NCBI GenBank assembly: GCA_947565475.1
Contig: CANOGI010000074.1
Span: 1 to 9,214 of the forward strand
Direction of reading: 5' to 3'
Length of the DNA stretch: 9,214 bases
Source of the DNA: an uncultured Eubacteriaceae bacterium
GTDB lineage: Bacteria > Bacillota > Clostridia > Lachnospirales > CAG-274
Part shown: positions 1-7,078 of the stretch, piece by piece
Numbering within the stretch: position 1 is the stretch's first letter
How the letters are laid out: the number at the start of each line of letters is the position of its first letter
Translations under genes and position numbers: made by a program
Notes under the pieces: model-generated
The model's database searches: none
Told to the model about the DNA's origin: nothing
Seen by the model: only the letters and a program-made list of their open reading frames with translations

Positions 1-3000
1 CAGTAAGTCAAGCTTCAAAAGTCGTCCGCTTATAGAATGATAATCAAAATGAGTCGTTGTGACATTTGAGTTTTGGTCGTTGGCTGGTCTCTGAATAGGA
101 CAAAAATCGTAAATGCTTTTATCTCTCGGAACAACCATAAGACCGCCGGGATGTTGCCCCGTAGTCCTTTTAATTCCCACACAGCCAAGTTTAAGCCTGT
201 TTACCTCAGCTTTTCTAATTTTAAGTTCTCTTTCGTCCGCGTATTTTTTAACATATCCATAGGCTGTTTTCTCAGCCATAGTACCAATAGTCCCAGCTTT
301 AAAAACATTTCCCTTTCCAAAAAGCTCTTCTGTATAAGCGTGGGCCTGCTGCTGATACTCTCCCGAAAAATTAAGGTCAATGTCCGGTTCTTTATCTCCG
401 TTAAACCCAAGGAATGTCTCAAAAGGAATGTCATGACCGTCTTTTTTTAACATAGTCCCGCATACGGGGCAAACTTTGTCAGGCAAATCACAGCCGGAAT
501 TTCCCAGGTTAGCGATAACAGCCTCTGAGTCAAAATCAGAATACTTGCATTTTGGACAAACATAATGAGGTGAAAGCGGATTAACTTCCGTAATTCCCGC
601 CATAGTAGCTACAAATGAGGAGCCTACAGACCCTCTCGAGCCTACGATATAACCATGGTCGTTTGAGTCCCAAACAAGTTTTTGCGCGATTATGTATAAA
701 ACGGCGAAACCATTTTTAATAATAGAGTTAAGCTCCCTATCAAGCCTTTTTGCCACGACTTCGGGCAATGGGTCTCCGTAAACGGATTTCGCCTTTGTCA
801 TTGTAATTTGGGTAAGCTGTTCCTCCGCCCCGTCAATTTTAGGCGGAAAAGTCTCATCGGGTATAGGTTTAACATCTTCAATTATGTTGCTAATCAAATT
901 GGTGTTTTTCACAACAACCTCATAAGCTTTTTCATCTCCTAAATACTTAAATTCATTAAGCATCTCCTCCGTAGTTCTGAAAAAAATAGGAGGCTGATTG
1001 TCAACTTCTTTAAATCCCTCTCCCGCCTGTATTATTCTTCTGTAAAACTCGTCCTCAGGGTCTAAGAAATGAGCGTCGCATGTGGCTACTACAGGTTTAT
1101 TGTATTTATCGCCCAAAGCGACTATTCTTTTATTAATGTCAATAAGTTCCTCTCTAGAGCCTACAGCTCCGTCCCTAAGCATAAACTCATTATTTCCTAT
1201 AGGCTGAATTTCAAGGTAATCATAAAAATCAATAAGTTCCTTAATAACCTCCTCAGGCTTATTCTCAAAAACCGCTTTAAAAAATTCTCCCGCCTCACAG
1301 GCGGTTCCAATAATAAGACCGTCTTTAAACTTAAGATATTCGCTTTTGGGAATTCTCGGTCGTCTGAAAAAATACTCAATATGAGACTTCGATATAAGCT
1401 CATATAAATTTCTCAGCCCCTTTTGATTTTTAACAAGTATAACAGCGTGATAAGTTTTAAGCTTTTTAACGTCAATACTCTGACTAGCCAAAATATTAAT
1501 ATCATTTAAGTTTGAAATTCCCAATTCCCCTAAAATATTAATACACTTAACGAATATTTCCGCAGTGCAAAACGCGTCGTCAACCGCTCTATGGTGGTTT
1601 TCCAAAGAAACCCCCAAATGTTTTGCGACTGTATCAAGCTTATATCTTGAAAGTTCCGGAAATAAAACCTTAGAAAGCTCGACAGTATCCAAAACAGAAT
1701 TATTTATCTCAATCCCATTTTTTCTCGCCCATTGTCTCACAAATCCAACATCAAAATTAGCGTTGTGGGCAACCAAAACAGAATTTCCAAAAAACTCAAG
1801 AAATTTAGGCAAAACCTCATTTTCGTCAGGCTGATTATAAAGCATATCGTCTGTTATTCCTGTAAGTTCAATAATTTTGTCGCTGAGTTTTACTTTAGGA
1901 TTAACAAAAGCCGAAAACCTATCTGTAATCTTGCCATTTTTAACTTTAACAGCGCCTATCTCAATTATCTTATCGGTTTCCTTATTAAGACCTGTTGTCT
2001 CAAGGTCAAAGACAATATATTCGTCAAGAAGACTTTGTCCCTTTCCCGATTGTACAACAGCACCCAAATCATCCACAAGATACGCTTCAACGCCGTACAA
2101 AACTTTAACCCCATATTTTTTAGCCGCTTCCATAGCTTCCGGATACGCCTGAACCACTCCATGGTCAGTAATTGCGATGGCTTTATGTCCCCAGAAAGCG
2201 GCTCTCTCTATATAGTCTTTAGCCGAGCTAATGCCGTCCATCATACTCATCTGTGTATGTAAATGAAGCTCTACTCTTTTCTCCTTTGAGGCATCTTTTT
2301 TAGGCTCAGGAGGTGTTCCCTTACATATATTGCTCGCCATAATGTTTATTTCTCCGGCGTATTCGTCATACTGTGCCCTGCCTTTAACATTTATATAATT
2401 TTTAACTTTAAGTAAATCTTTAACCTCGTCAGTATATTCTTCTGGCTTTAAGAAAAATTTAACAGTAACCGAATCAGACATATCCGTTATATCAATACTT
2501 ATAACAAATTTACCTTTTTTTGTTTCCCTCTCCTCAAAAGAAAGAATTTTGCCGGAAACGGAAACAGTCTCACCCTCAATAACGGAGCCTTTTATTTTTT
2601 GAATATCGTCCTTAAATCCGGTAAATTTAGTAGCAACCCTTTTCTTTAATTTTTTATTATTAATAAAATTTGTCTGATTATTTAAGCGGTCATCGTCCAA
2701 ACCAGTCACTTTGCTTTTTCCATCGTCACTTTTTATCCCGCCATCCTCAGAATGTTGTTTAAGTTCTCGTAAAACACTTTCCTCAAATTTATTTTGTTTT
2801 ATAGCGTTTTTAATTTCTTTATTTTGCTCTTCCACTGTTTTAGCTTTAACAGGATTGTTTTTAAACAGAACATTAACAGTCATACCAAACCTGTCCGCAA
2901 AAACATTTTTAATTTTATCGTCAATTTTTTTCGCTCTGAATAAAAAAGCGCTTCTACAATCGACATTAATAATTATCGTATTTTCCTCTGTCTCCCATTT

Positions 3001-3354
3001 AGCGTTTTTCAATAGATTATAACAAAAGGGACTTTCTCTCTTTACGCTGTTTAAAATGTTCAAACGGTACATCTCAATTTTCTCAATTAACGTATTGTCA
3101 ATATCATAAAAAATATTTACGCTCACATCTGAGACAGAAGGAAAATTATTCTTAATATCATCCTCAAAATCGTCAAAACACGCCTCATTGAGTACATCAT
3201 CGCACACAAGAACAATATCCATTACTCTTGTAGCCTTAGATACTCTAACCCTGTCAACCTTTGTCTTTTTTAATACACTTAACACGTTAGCCGATAATTT
3301 AATTTTAGAAAAAACATCCTCAAAACTTTTTAAATTTTTTAAAACGTTGTCCAA
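1..3354 (-). CDS. polC: DNA polymerase III PolC (Gram-positive replicative polymerase), 3' end cut by window edge
   Basis: This is the replicative polymerase alpha subunit of low-GC Gram-positives, with built-in 3'-5' proofreading. The first 1118 codons are visible; the family is usually about 1430-1450 residues, so roughly 320 (rest of the polymerase core and C-terminal DNA-binding part) lie outside. Seen in order: a lysine-rich N-terminal domain (about 1-235), an OB-fold (about 245-345), a PHP domain opening with RVELHLHTQMS (HLH at 364-366), an inserted DnaQ-type exonuclease (about 446-610; D450 and E452 in FDLETTG, H588 and D593 in HHRAVDD), the rest of PHP, then the polymerase core with GSRGSVGSS (905-913), zinc-type cysteines C933/C936 and C962/C965, and PDIDLNFSG with catalytic aspartates D991 and D993. 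The frame is closed by a stop at 3373-3375. TTG at 3354 is preferred because GGCGGGTGAG lies 4 bases before it; in-frame GTG at 3363 has no separate ribosome site. Nothing in the visible part is broken. Confidence 0.97.
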   Translation of the reverse strand, partial: MDNVLKNLKSFEDVFSKIKLSANVLSVLKKTKVDRVRVSKATRVMDIVLVCDDVLNEACFDDFEDDIKNNFPSVSDVSVNIFYDIDNTLIEKIEMYRLNILNSVKRESPFCYNLLKNAKWETEENTIIINVDCRSAFLFRAKKIDDKIKNVFADRFGMTVNVLFKNNPVKAKTVEEQNKEIKNAIKQNKFEESVLRELKQHSEDGGIKSDDGKSKVTGLDDDRLNNQTNFINNKKLKKRVATKFTGFKDDIQKIKGSVIEGETVSVSGKILSFEERETKKGKFVISIDITDMSDSVTVKFFLKPEEYTDEVKDLLKVKNYINVKGRAQYDEYAGEINIMASNICKGTPPEPKKDASKEKRVELHLHTQMSMMDGISSAKDYIERAAFWGHKAIAITDHGVVQAYPEAMEAAKKYGVKVLYGVEAYLVDDLGAVVQSGKGQSLLDEYIVFDLETTGLNKETDKIIEIGAVKVKNGKITDRFSAFVNPKVKLSDKIIELTGITDDMLYNQPDENEVLPKFLEFFGNSVLVAHNANFDVGFVRQWARKNGIEINNSVLDTVELSKVLFPELSRYKLDTVAKHLGVSLENHHRAVDDAFCTAEIFVKCINILGELGISNLNDINILASQSIDVKKLKTYHAVILVKNQKGLRNLYELISKSHIEYFFRRPRIPKSEYLKFKDGLIIGTACEAGEFFKAVFENKPEEVIKELIDFYDYLEIQPIGNNEFMLRDGAVGSREELIDINKRIVALGDKYNKPVVATCDAHFLDPEDEFYRRIIQAGEGFKEVDNQPPIFFRTTEEMLNEFKYLGDEKAYEVVVKNTNLISNIIEDVKPIPDETFPPKIDGAEEQLTQITMTKAKSVYGDPLPEVVAKRLDRELNSIIKNGFAVLYIIAQKLVWDSNDHGYIVGSRGSVGSSFVATMAGITEVNPLSPHYVCPKCKYSDFDSEAVIANLGNSGCDLPDKVCPVCGTMLKKDGHDIPFETFLGFNGDKEPDIDLNFSGEYQQQAHAYTEELFGKGNVFKAGTIGTMAEKTAYGYVKKYADERELKIRKAEVNRLKLGCVGIKRTTGQHPGGLMVVPRDKSIYDFCPIQRPANDQNSNVTTTHFDYHSISGRLLKLDLL

Positions 3355-3381
3355 AAAACTCACCCGCCAAAATCAAAGCCA

Positions 3382-3410
3382 TTTATGAAAATACAGTCTT
3401 ATATGGTCAA
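3382..3410 (-). promoter_or_regulatory. Probable sigma-A promoter of polC
   Basis: Read on the minus strand, TTGACC (3410-3405) is followed after 17 bases by CATAAA (3387-3382), a reasonable match to the TTGACA/TATAAT consensus with ideal spacing. Initiation would fall near 3375, leaving a leader of about 20 bases before the TTG start of polC. This fits polC being transcribed separately from ispG after a long gap. The -10 lies inside one copy of the 9-mer TTTTCATAA that recurs upstream. The call rests on pattern match only. Confidence 0.45.
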
Positions 3411-3637
3411 TAAACTTAAAAATAAACAAATCCGCCGGTTAAAAATTCTTTTAGCTTACATTTAGTATGTAATATACAGCTTTTTTATAACTTGCTTGCT
3501 TGTTCATTCTTTTATTAACTCGCTATAATCAGCGCTTCATAAAAAATGATATGTAAATATATCATTTTCATAAACTAAAATACACGTAAAAAATTATGAA
3601 AAACAAAATATATTTAAAATATATCTATTTTTCATAA
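3383..3637. repeat. Four copies of the 9-mer TTATGAAAA / TTTTCATAA
   Basis: Exact copies, reading the plus strand: TTATGAAAA at 3383-3391, TTTTCATAA at 3565-3573, TTATGAAAA at 3594-3602 and TTTTCATAA at 3629-3637. A shorter match, TTCATAA, is at 3536-3542. The second and third copies form a 9-bp inverted repeat with a 20-base spacer, and the first overlaps the proposed polC -10. It is not a DnaA box (TTATNCACA). The role is unknown; the AT bias of the region makes a chance origin possible. Confidence 0.5.
3541..3568 (-). terminator. Possible intrinsic terminator downstream of ispG
   Basis: On the minus strand AAAATGATAT (3568-3559) and ATATCATTTT (3552-3543) form a perfect 10-bp inverted repeat around a 6-base loop, and the second arm runs into six T residues (3546-3541). 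The stem has only one G-C pair, so it would be weak, but the position, about 95 bases after the ispG stop and before the polC promoter, fits the end of the uppS-ispG operon. It could instead be simple AT-rich symmetry. Confidence 0.35.
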
Positions 3638-3663
3638 CTCTTCATATGGTTCTCAGATATACT

Positions 3664-4722
3664 CTAATCAATTTTCTCAATTTCCTTAATTAACTCGTCA
3701 ACAATCATATTCTCATCAACTTTTTTAATAATATGTCCCTTTTTAAAAATCAAACCGACGCCTTTCCCTCCGGCAATGCCAATATCAGCTTCTCTTGCCT
3801 CTCCGGGACCGTTTACAGCACATCCCATAACAGCAACCTTAATATTTTTATTTATATTTGAGCATTTTTCCTCTACCTCTTTGGCTATAGAAATCAAATC
3901 AATCTCCGTTCTCCCGCAAGTAGGGCACGATATAAGCTCAACCCCAAATTTTCTAAGTCCCAAAGCTTTTAAAATCTCTTTTCCAACTTTAACCTCGCAA
4001 ACAGGATCTCCCGTCAAAGAAACTCTTATTGTGTCTCCGATTCCCAAACCCAAAATAAGACCTATTCCCACAGAAGATTTCACCGAACCGCTCCAAACTG
4101 TGCCCGATTCAGTAATCCCTAAATGAAGCGGGTAATCTACTTTATCCGATAAAATAGAATAAGCTTTTGCCGTAAAAATAACGTCTGAGGCCTTAATCGA
4201 AATAACAATATCATAAAAATCATATTTTTCAAGAATATTAACATGCCTTAAAGCGCTTTCAACAAGTCCCTCCGGTGTAACTTTTCCATATTTCTCAAGA
4301 ATATCTTTCTCAAGAGAGCCCGAGTTTACGCCGATACGTATGGGAATGCCCCTTTCCTTGCACGCCTTTGAAACCGCTTTTACTTTTTCCTCATCTCCGA
4401 TATTTCCCGGATTTATTCTAAGCTTGTCCACTCCGTTCTCAACAGCTTTAAGAGCGAGCCTGTAATCAAAATGAATATCGGCGACAAGGGGAATATCAAT
4501 ATTTTTTTTAATATCTCTCAAAGCCTCCGCCGCCGTAATATCAGGAACCGCCACTCTTATAATCTCACAGCCCGCCTCTTGGAGCCTGTGAATCTGATTA
4601 ACAGTCGCCTTAACATCTCTCGTATCAGTATTGCACATAGATTGAACGGCGATAGGATTATCCCCTCCTATCCTCACGCCGCCAATATCTAAAACTTTAG
4701 TTTTCTTTCTCTCAAAAATCAT
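3664..4722 (-). CDS. ispG: 4-hydroxy-3-methylbut-2-en-1-yl diphosphate synthase (MEP pathway)
   Basis: This cytoplasmic iron-sulphur enzyme converts 2-C-methyl-D-erythritol 2,4-cyclodiphosphate to HMBPP, the penultimate MEP step. The 352 residues match the short bacterial two-domain form. A TIM-barrel substrate domain fills about residues 1-255: VQSMCNTDTRDV near the N terminus, VADIHFDYRLAL (80-91), LRINPGNIG (101-109), RIGVNSGSLE (129-138). The C-terminal 4Fe-4S domain carries C266 and C269 (SCPTCGRTE), C301 and E308 (GCAVNGPGEA), the expected three cysteines plus glutamate, so the cluster site is intact. The chosen ATG at 4722 lies 5 bases after AGGTGA. An in-frame GTG at 4731 falls inside that ribosome site and is rejected. 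It follows rseP after 76 bases and probably shares its transcript. Another MEP enzyme gene, dxr, lies two genes upstream, so the operon carries two steps of the pathway. Confidence 0.97.
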   Translation of the reverse strand: MIFERKKTKVLDIGGVRIGGDNPIAVQSMCNTDTRDVKATVNQIHRLQEAGCEIIRVAVPDITAAEALRDIKKNIDIPLVADIHFDYRLALKAVENGVDKLRINPGNIGDEEKVKAVSKACKERGIPIRIGVNSGSLEKDILEKYGKVTPEGLVESALRHVNILEKYDFYDIVISIKASDVIFTAKAYSILSDKVDYPLHLGITESGTVWSGSVKSSVGIGLILGLGIGDTIRVSLTGDPVCEVKVGKEILKALGLRKFGVELISCPTCGRTEIDLISIAKEVEEKCSNINKNIKVAVMGCAVNGPGEAREADIGIAGGKGVGLIFKKGHIIKKVDENMIVDELIKEIEKID

Positions 4723-4733
4723 AAAAATCACCT
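4720..4733 (-). promoter_or_regulatory. Ribosome binding site fixing the ispG start
   Basis: On the minus strand AGGTGA (4733-4728) is followed by five T residues and ATG (4722-4720). The GTG inside the site, at 4731, is in the same frame and could be mistaken for the start; it would add only three residues (to give MIFMIFERK rather than MIFERK). Confidence 0.8.
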
Positions 4734-4798
4734 ATAATAAATAATAAAACAACTTAAAAACACAAATTCTCAAACTACGACAAAACTTCATTTAACCC

Positions 4799-5845
4799 TT
4801 AAAGCAGTTTAAAAACGTCGTTAAAAGCCACTAAAATTCCAAAAGCCATTAAAATCGCGAAACCCGCGAAATGAATCATGCCTTCTTTCTCAGGAGAAAT
4901 AGGCTTTCTTCTTATAGCCTCAATAATAAGAAAAACAAACCGTCCGCCGTCTAAAGCTGGAATAGGTAAAAGATTCATAACGCCAAGATTAGCGCTTAAC
5001 AAAGCCGCTATTTCCGCCATACTTATAACCGTGTTCCAAATACTTACCTGAATAGTTTTCTCATATACCGTATCGACAGCCGACGTAAGACCTATAGGCC
5101 CCGCCACATCGTCTAAAGACACCTGCATAGTAAACAACTGCCCTATTCCGTAAAAAGTAATCTTTACCATGTAAACGCCTTTCCAAAATCCCGCTCTCAC
5201 AGAATCAAAAAATCCAACGCTTTCAAGGCCTTCTGAGCCTTTTTCAAATAGCGAGGCTTTTCTGTTAACCATAATACCAAGTTTTTCTTTTTGCGGAACG
5301 TTTACGTTTGCCTCAAAATATTCCCCGTTTCTCTCATATCCCACAATAATATTTTCACTTTTTCTCTGAGAAATATTGAAAGCTATGTCGTCGAACAAAT
5401 TTGTTGACGAATCGTTAATACTGACTATCTTATCTCCCGCCATAATTCCGGCTTTCTCAGCGGGGCTTTCAGCCTCAACCTCCGAAACCGTGTTTCCCGC
5501 GTATCCGATAAACATAATAATAACAGCGTTTATAAATATAGCGAGAACAAAATTCATAAAAACTCCCGCGAGAATAATAATCATTCTTTTCCAAACAGAA
5601 ATACCATTAAACCCTACTTTTTTTGAATTCTCGCAATCTTCGTCAGCCATTTTACAAAAACCGCCTATAGGAAACAATCTGATAGAATAGAGTGTCTCTC
5701 CCTTTTGTTTTTTCCACAGTTTAGGACCCATTCCAATAGCGAACTCCTCAACGGTCACCCCGCATTTTTTCGCTGAAATAAAGTGCCCCCACTCATGAAT
5801 CATAACAACTATTCCAAAAATCAGAATTGTAATAATTATAGACAA
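4799..5845 (-). CDS. rseP: RseP/RasP-type site-2 zinc metalloprotease (S2P, M50 family)
   Basis: This is an intramembrane protease that cuts transmembrane substrates such as anti-sigma factors or signal-peptide remnants; its substrate here is unknown. The 348 residues are normal for the family. Seen: an N-terminal membrane segment with zinc-binding HEWGH (H17, E18, H21), a conserved RLFPIGGF loop (56-63), a second membrane segment (about 88-115), one PDZ domain (about 116-185, including SPAEKAGIMAGDKI), the DDVAGPIGL stretch (245-253), then a membrane segment with NLLPIPALDGGR (291-302), whose aspartate D299 completes the zinc site, and a last membrane segment (about 327-345). The start is TTG at 5845, five bases after GGTGGA. 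The frame is closed upstream by TAG at 5858-5860, leaving no in-frame ATG or GTG. An ATG at 5849 is out of frame. It lies 90 bases after dxr and 76 before ispG, and is probably co-transcribed with both. Confidence 0.95.
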   Translation of the reverse strand: MSIIITILIFGIVVMIHEWGHFISAKKCGVTVEEFAIGMGPKLWKKQKGETLYSIRLFPIGGFCKMADEDCENSKKVGFNGISVWKRMIIILAGVFMNFVLAIFINAVIIMFIGYAGNTVSEVEAESPAEKAGIMAGDKIVSINDSSTNLFDDIAFNISQRKSENIIVGYERNGEYFEANVNVPQKEKLGIMVNRKASLFEKGSEGLESVGFFDSVRAGFWKGVYMVKITFYGIGQLFTMQVSLDDVAGPIGLTSAVDTVYEKTIQVSIWNTVISMAEIAALLSANLGVMNLLPIPALDGGRFVFLIIEAIRRKPISPEKEGMIHFAGFAILMAFGILVAFNDVFKLL

Positions 5846-5859
5846 ACATATCCACCCCT
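5843..5859 (-). promoter_or_regulatory. rseP translation start region with two competing start codons
   Basis: On the minus strand AGGGGTGGA (5859-5851) precedes an ATG (5849-5847) and then a TTG (5845-5843) in another frame. Only the TTG reads into rseP. GGTGGA is 5 bases from the TTG but 1 base from the ATG, so spacing favours the TTG. Initiation at the ATG would give an 18-codon peptide ending at TGA 5795-5793. Confidence 0.6.
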
Positions 5860-5935
5860 ATTTTAAAATTATTTATAAATTTTTACCGGCGTTTCACGCT
5901 GTATTAAAAAGCGCATAAGTTAGCTAAATTAGCCG

Positions 5936-7078
5936 TCACAAAGTTTTAAGACTCTCTTCGGTAAATTTTCTCGCCCATAAATCAGCCGCGAAAACATCGT
6001 CAAAATCATAATTATATTTTATATTATATGCGTTCATTGCTTTTTCTATTAGTTTATGTATATCGGAAAACTCAATTTTCTTATTAAGAAAAGCTTCAAC
6101 AGCTATCTCATTAGCTCCGTTTAATACCGCCGGCAGAGTTCCGCCCGTTTTAATGGCGTCAAAAGCGAGAGAAAGACATTTAAAAAGCTTGATATTAGGC
6201 TTTTTAAACGTAAGTTCCCCGTATTTAAAAAAATCTATTTTCGGAAAATCGTTTTTTACCCTTTGAGGAAAAGTAAGAGCGTATTGAATAGGAACTCTCA
6301 TATCAGGCTCTCCAAGCTGGGCGATAACCGCCCCATCCTCAAACTCAACCATAGAATGAATAACGCTTTGAGGATGGACCACCACATTTATTTTTTCAGA
6401 GTCCACATCAAAAAGCCATTTCGCCTCAATAACCTCAAGCCCTTTATTCATCATAGTGGCTGAATCAATAGTTATTTTTTTGCCCATTGACCAATTAGGA
6501 TGATTAAGTGCCTCCTCTACAGTAATTCCGTCAAAACTTTTATAATCCCTGAAAGGTCCGCCCGAAGCCGTCAAATGAATTTTTGAGATTTTATTTTCCT
6601 CATTTCCCCGCAAGCACTGGAAAATCGCGGAATGCTCACTGTCAACAGGAAAAATTTTAACAGCGAATTTTTTCGCCTCTCTCATAACAAGCTCGCCGGC
6701 GCTGACAAGTGTCTCCTTATTGGCGAGAGCGATGTTTTTACCCTTTCTTATAGCCGTTAAAGTTGGCTCAAGACCTATATTTCCCACAAGGGAATTAAGT
6801 ACAATATCAGCACTTTCAATATCGGCCGCGCGGTTAATCCCTTCGATTCCCGTCAAAACTTCCGTTTTTAAACCATTAATTCTCTTTTTTAATTCCATGG
6901 CTTTTTTCTCATTCATAACAACGGCGATTTCAGGATTAAATTCCCTAATCTGTCTTTCAAGCAAATCAATTCTTGTATTCGCGGTAATCGCCAAAACCCT
7001 AAACCCTAAATTTCGGCAAACCTCTAAAGCCTGAGTTCCGATAGAGCCTGTAGAGCCCAAAACAGAAATATTTTTCAA
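5936..7078 (-). CDS. dxr: 1-deoxy-D-xylulose 5-phosphate reductoisomerase (MEP pathway)
   Basis: This cytoplasmic enzyme uses NADPH and a divalent metal to turn 1-deoxy-D-xylulose 5-phosphate into 2-C-methyl-D-erythritol 4-phosphate, the committed MEP step. The 380 residues are full family length. Seen: the N-terminal NADPH-binding loop GSTGSIG (8-14), ALANKE (117-122), the metal-binding DSEHSA (D146, E148), the substrate loop ASGGPFRD (171-178), NHPNWSMGKKITIDSATMMN (192-211) followed by K212 and the metal-ligand glutamate E215 in KGLE, and HPQSVIHSMVE (235-245). All expected catalytic residues are present. The start is TTG at 7078. It overlaps the cdsA stop as TTGA, with AAAGGA inside the cdsA tail as ribosome site, 9 bases upstream. 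No in-frame ATG is available. The overlap suggests its translation is coupled to cdsA. Confidence 0.97.
   Translation of the reverse strand: MKNISVLGSTGSIGTQALEVCRNLGFRVLAITANTRIDLLERQIREFNPEIAVVMNEKKAMELKKRINGLKTEVLTGIEGINRAADIESADIVLNSLVGNIGLEPTLTAIRKGKNIALANKETLVSAGELVMREAKKFAVKIFPVDSEHSAIFQCLRGNEENKISKIHLTASGGPFRDYKSFDGITVEEALNHPNWSMGKKITIDSATMMNKGLEVIEAKWLFDVDSEKINVVVHPQSVIHSMVEFEDGAVIAQLGEPDMRVPIQYALTFPQRVKNDFPKIDFFKYGELTFKKPNIKLFKCLSLAFDAIKTGGTLPAVLNGANEIAVEAFLNKKIEFSDIHKLIEKAMNAYNIKYNYDFDDVFAADLWARKFTEESLKTL

Larger units (their letters stand above)
3355..3663. other. AT-rich intergenic region between ispG and polC (309 bases)
   Basis: This is the longest gene-free stretch in the window. 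I see no protein-like reading frame. It holds a likely weak terminator (3541-3568), a 9-mer present four times in mixed orientation, a likely polC promoter (3382-3410), a 6-bp inverted repeat with a 5-base loop (TTACAT 3456-3461, ATGTAA 3467-3472), a 4-bp GC-containing hairpin (CGCT 3521-3524, AGCG 3531-3534), three tandem CTTG units (3491-3502), and a near-perfect AT palindrome around 3609-3625. No known riboswitch or RNA gene signature was recognised. Confidence 0.8.

Noticed and set aside
73..450. Plus-strand open frame of 125 codons
   Set aside because: It lies antisense to the polymerase core of polC, whose motifs are intact in the minus frame. Its product shows no recognisable family.
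933..965. Four-cysteine zinc motif in PolC (residue numbers, not bases) as an unusual insertion
   Set aside because: CPKC and CPVC flanking about 25 residues are normal for PolC proteins of Firmicutes.
1732..2262. Plus-strand open frame of 176 codons
   Set aside because: It is antisense to the PHP and exonuclease part of polC and has a composition typical of a shadow frame.
3491..3502. Three tandem CTTG units as a phase-variable repeat
   Set aside because: Only three copies, outside any gene and not between recognisable promoter boxes.
3383..3602. TTATGAAAA copies as DnaA boxes or an origin
   Set aside because: The DnaA box is TTATNCACA; these differ at two defined positions and there is no dnaA or dnaN context.
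3776..4126. Plus-strand open frame of 116 codons opposite ispG
   Set aside because: Shadow of the C-terminal half of ispG; no ribosome site or family resemblance.
4729..4731. GTG as the ispG start
   Set aside because: It sits inside the AGGTGA ribosome site; the ATG at 4722 has the right spacing.
4723..4798. Promoter upstream of ispG
   Set aside because: AT-rich with a TATTATA-like stretch, but no -35 box at a proper distance.
5886..5902. Hairpin GCGT-TTC-ACGC between dxr and rseP as a terminator
   Set aside because: The stem is only 4 bp with no T-run directly after it on the minus strand, so read-through into rseP is more likely.
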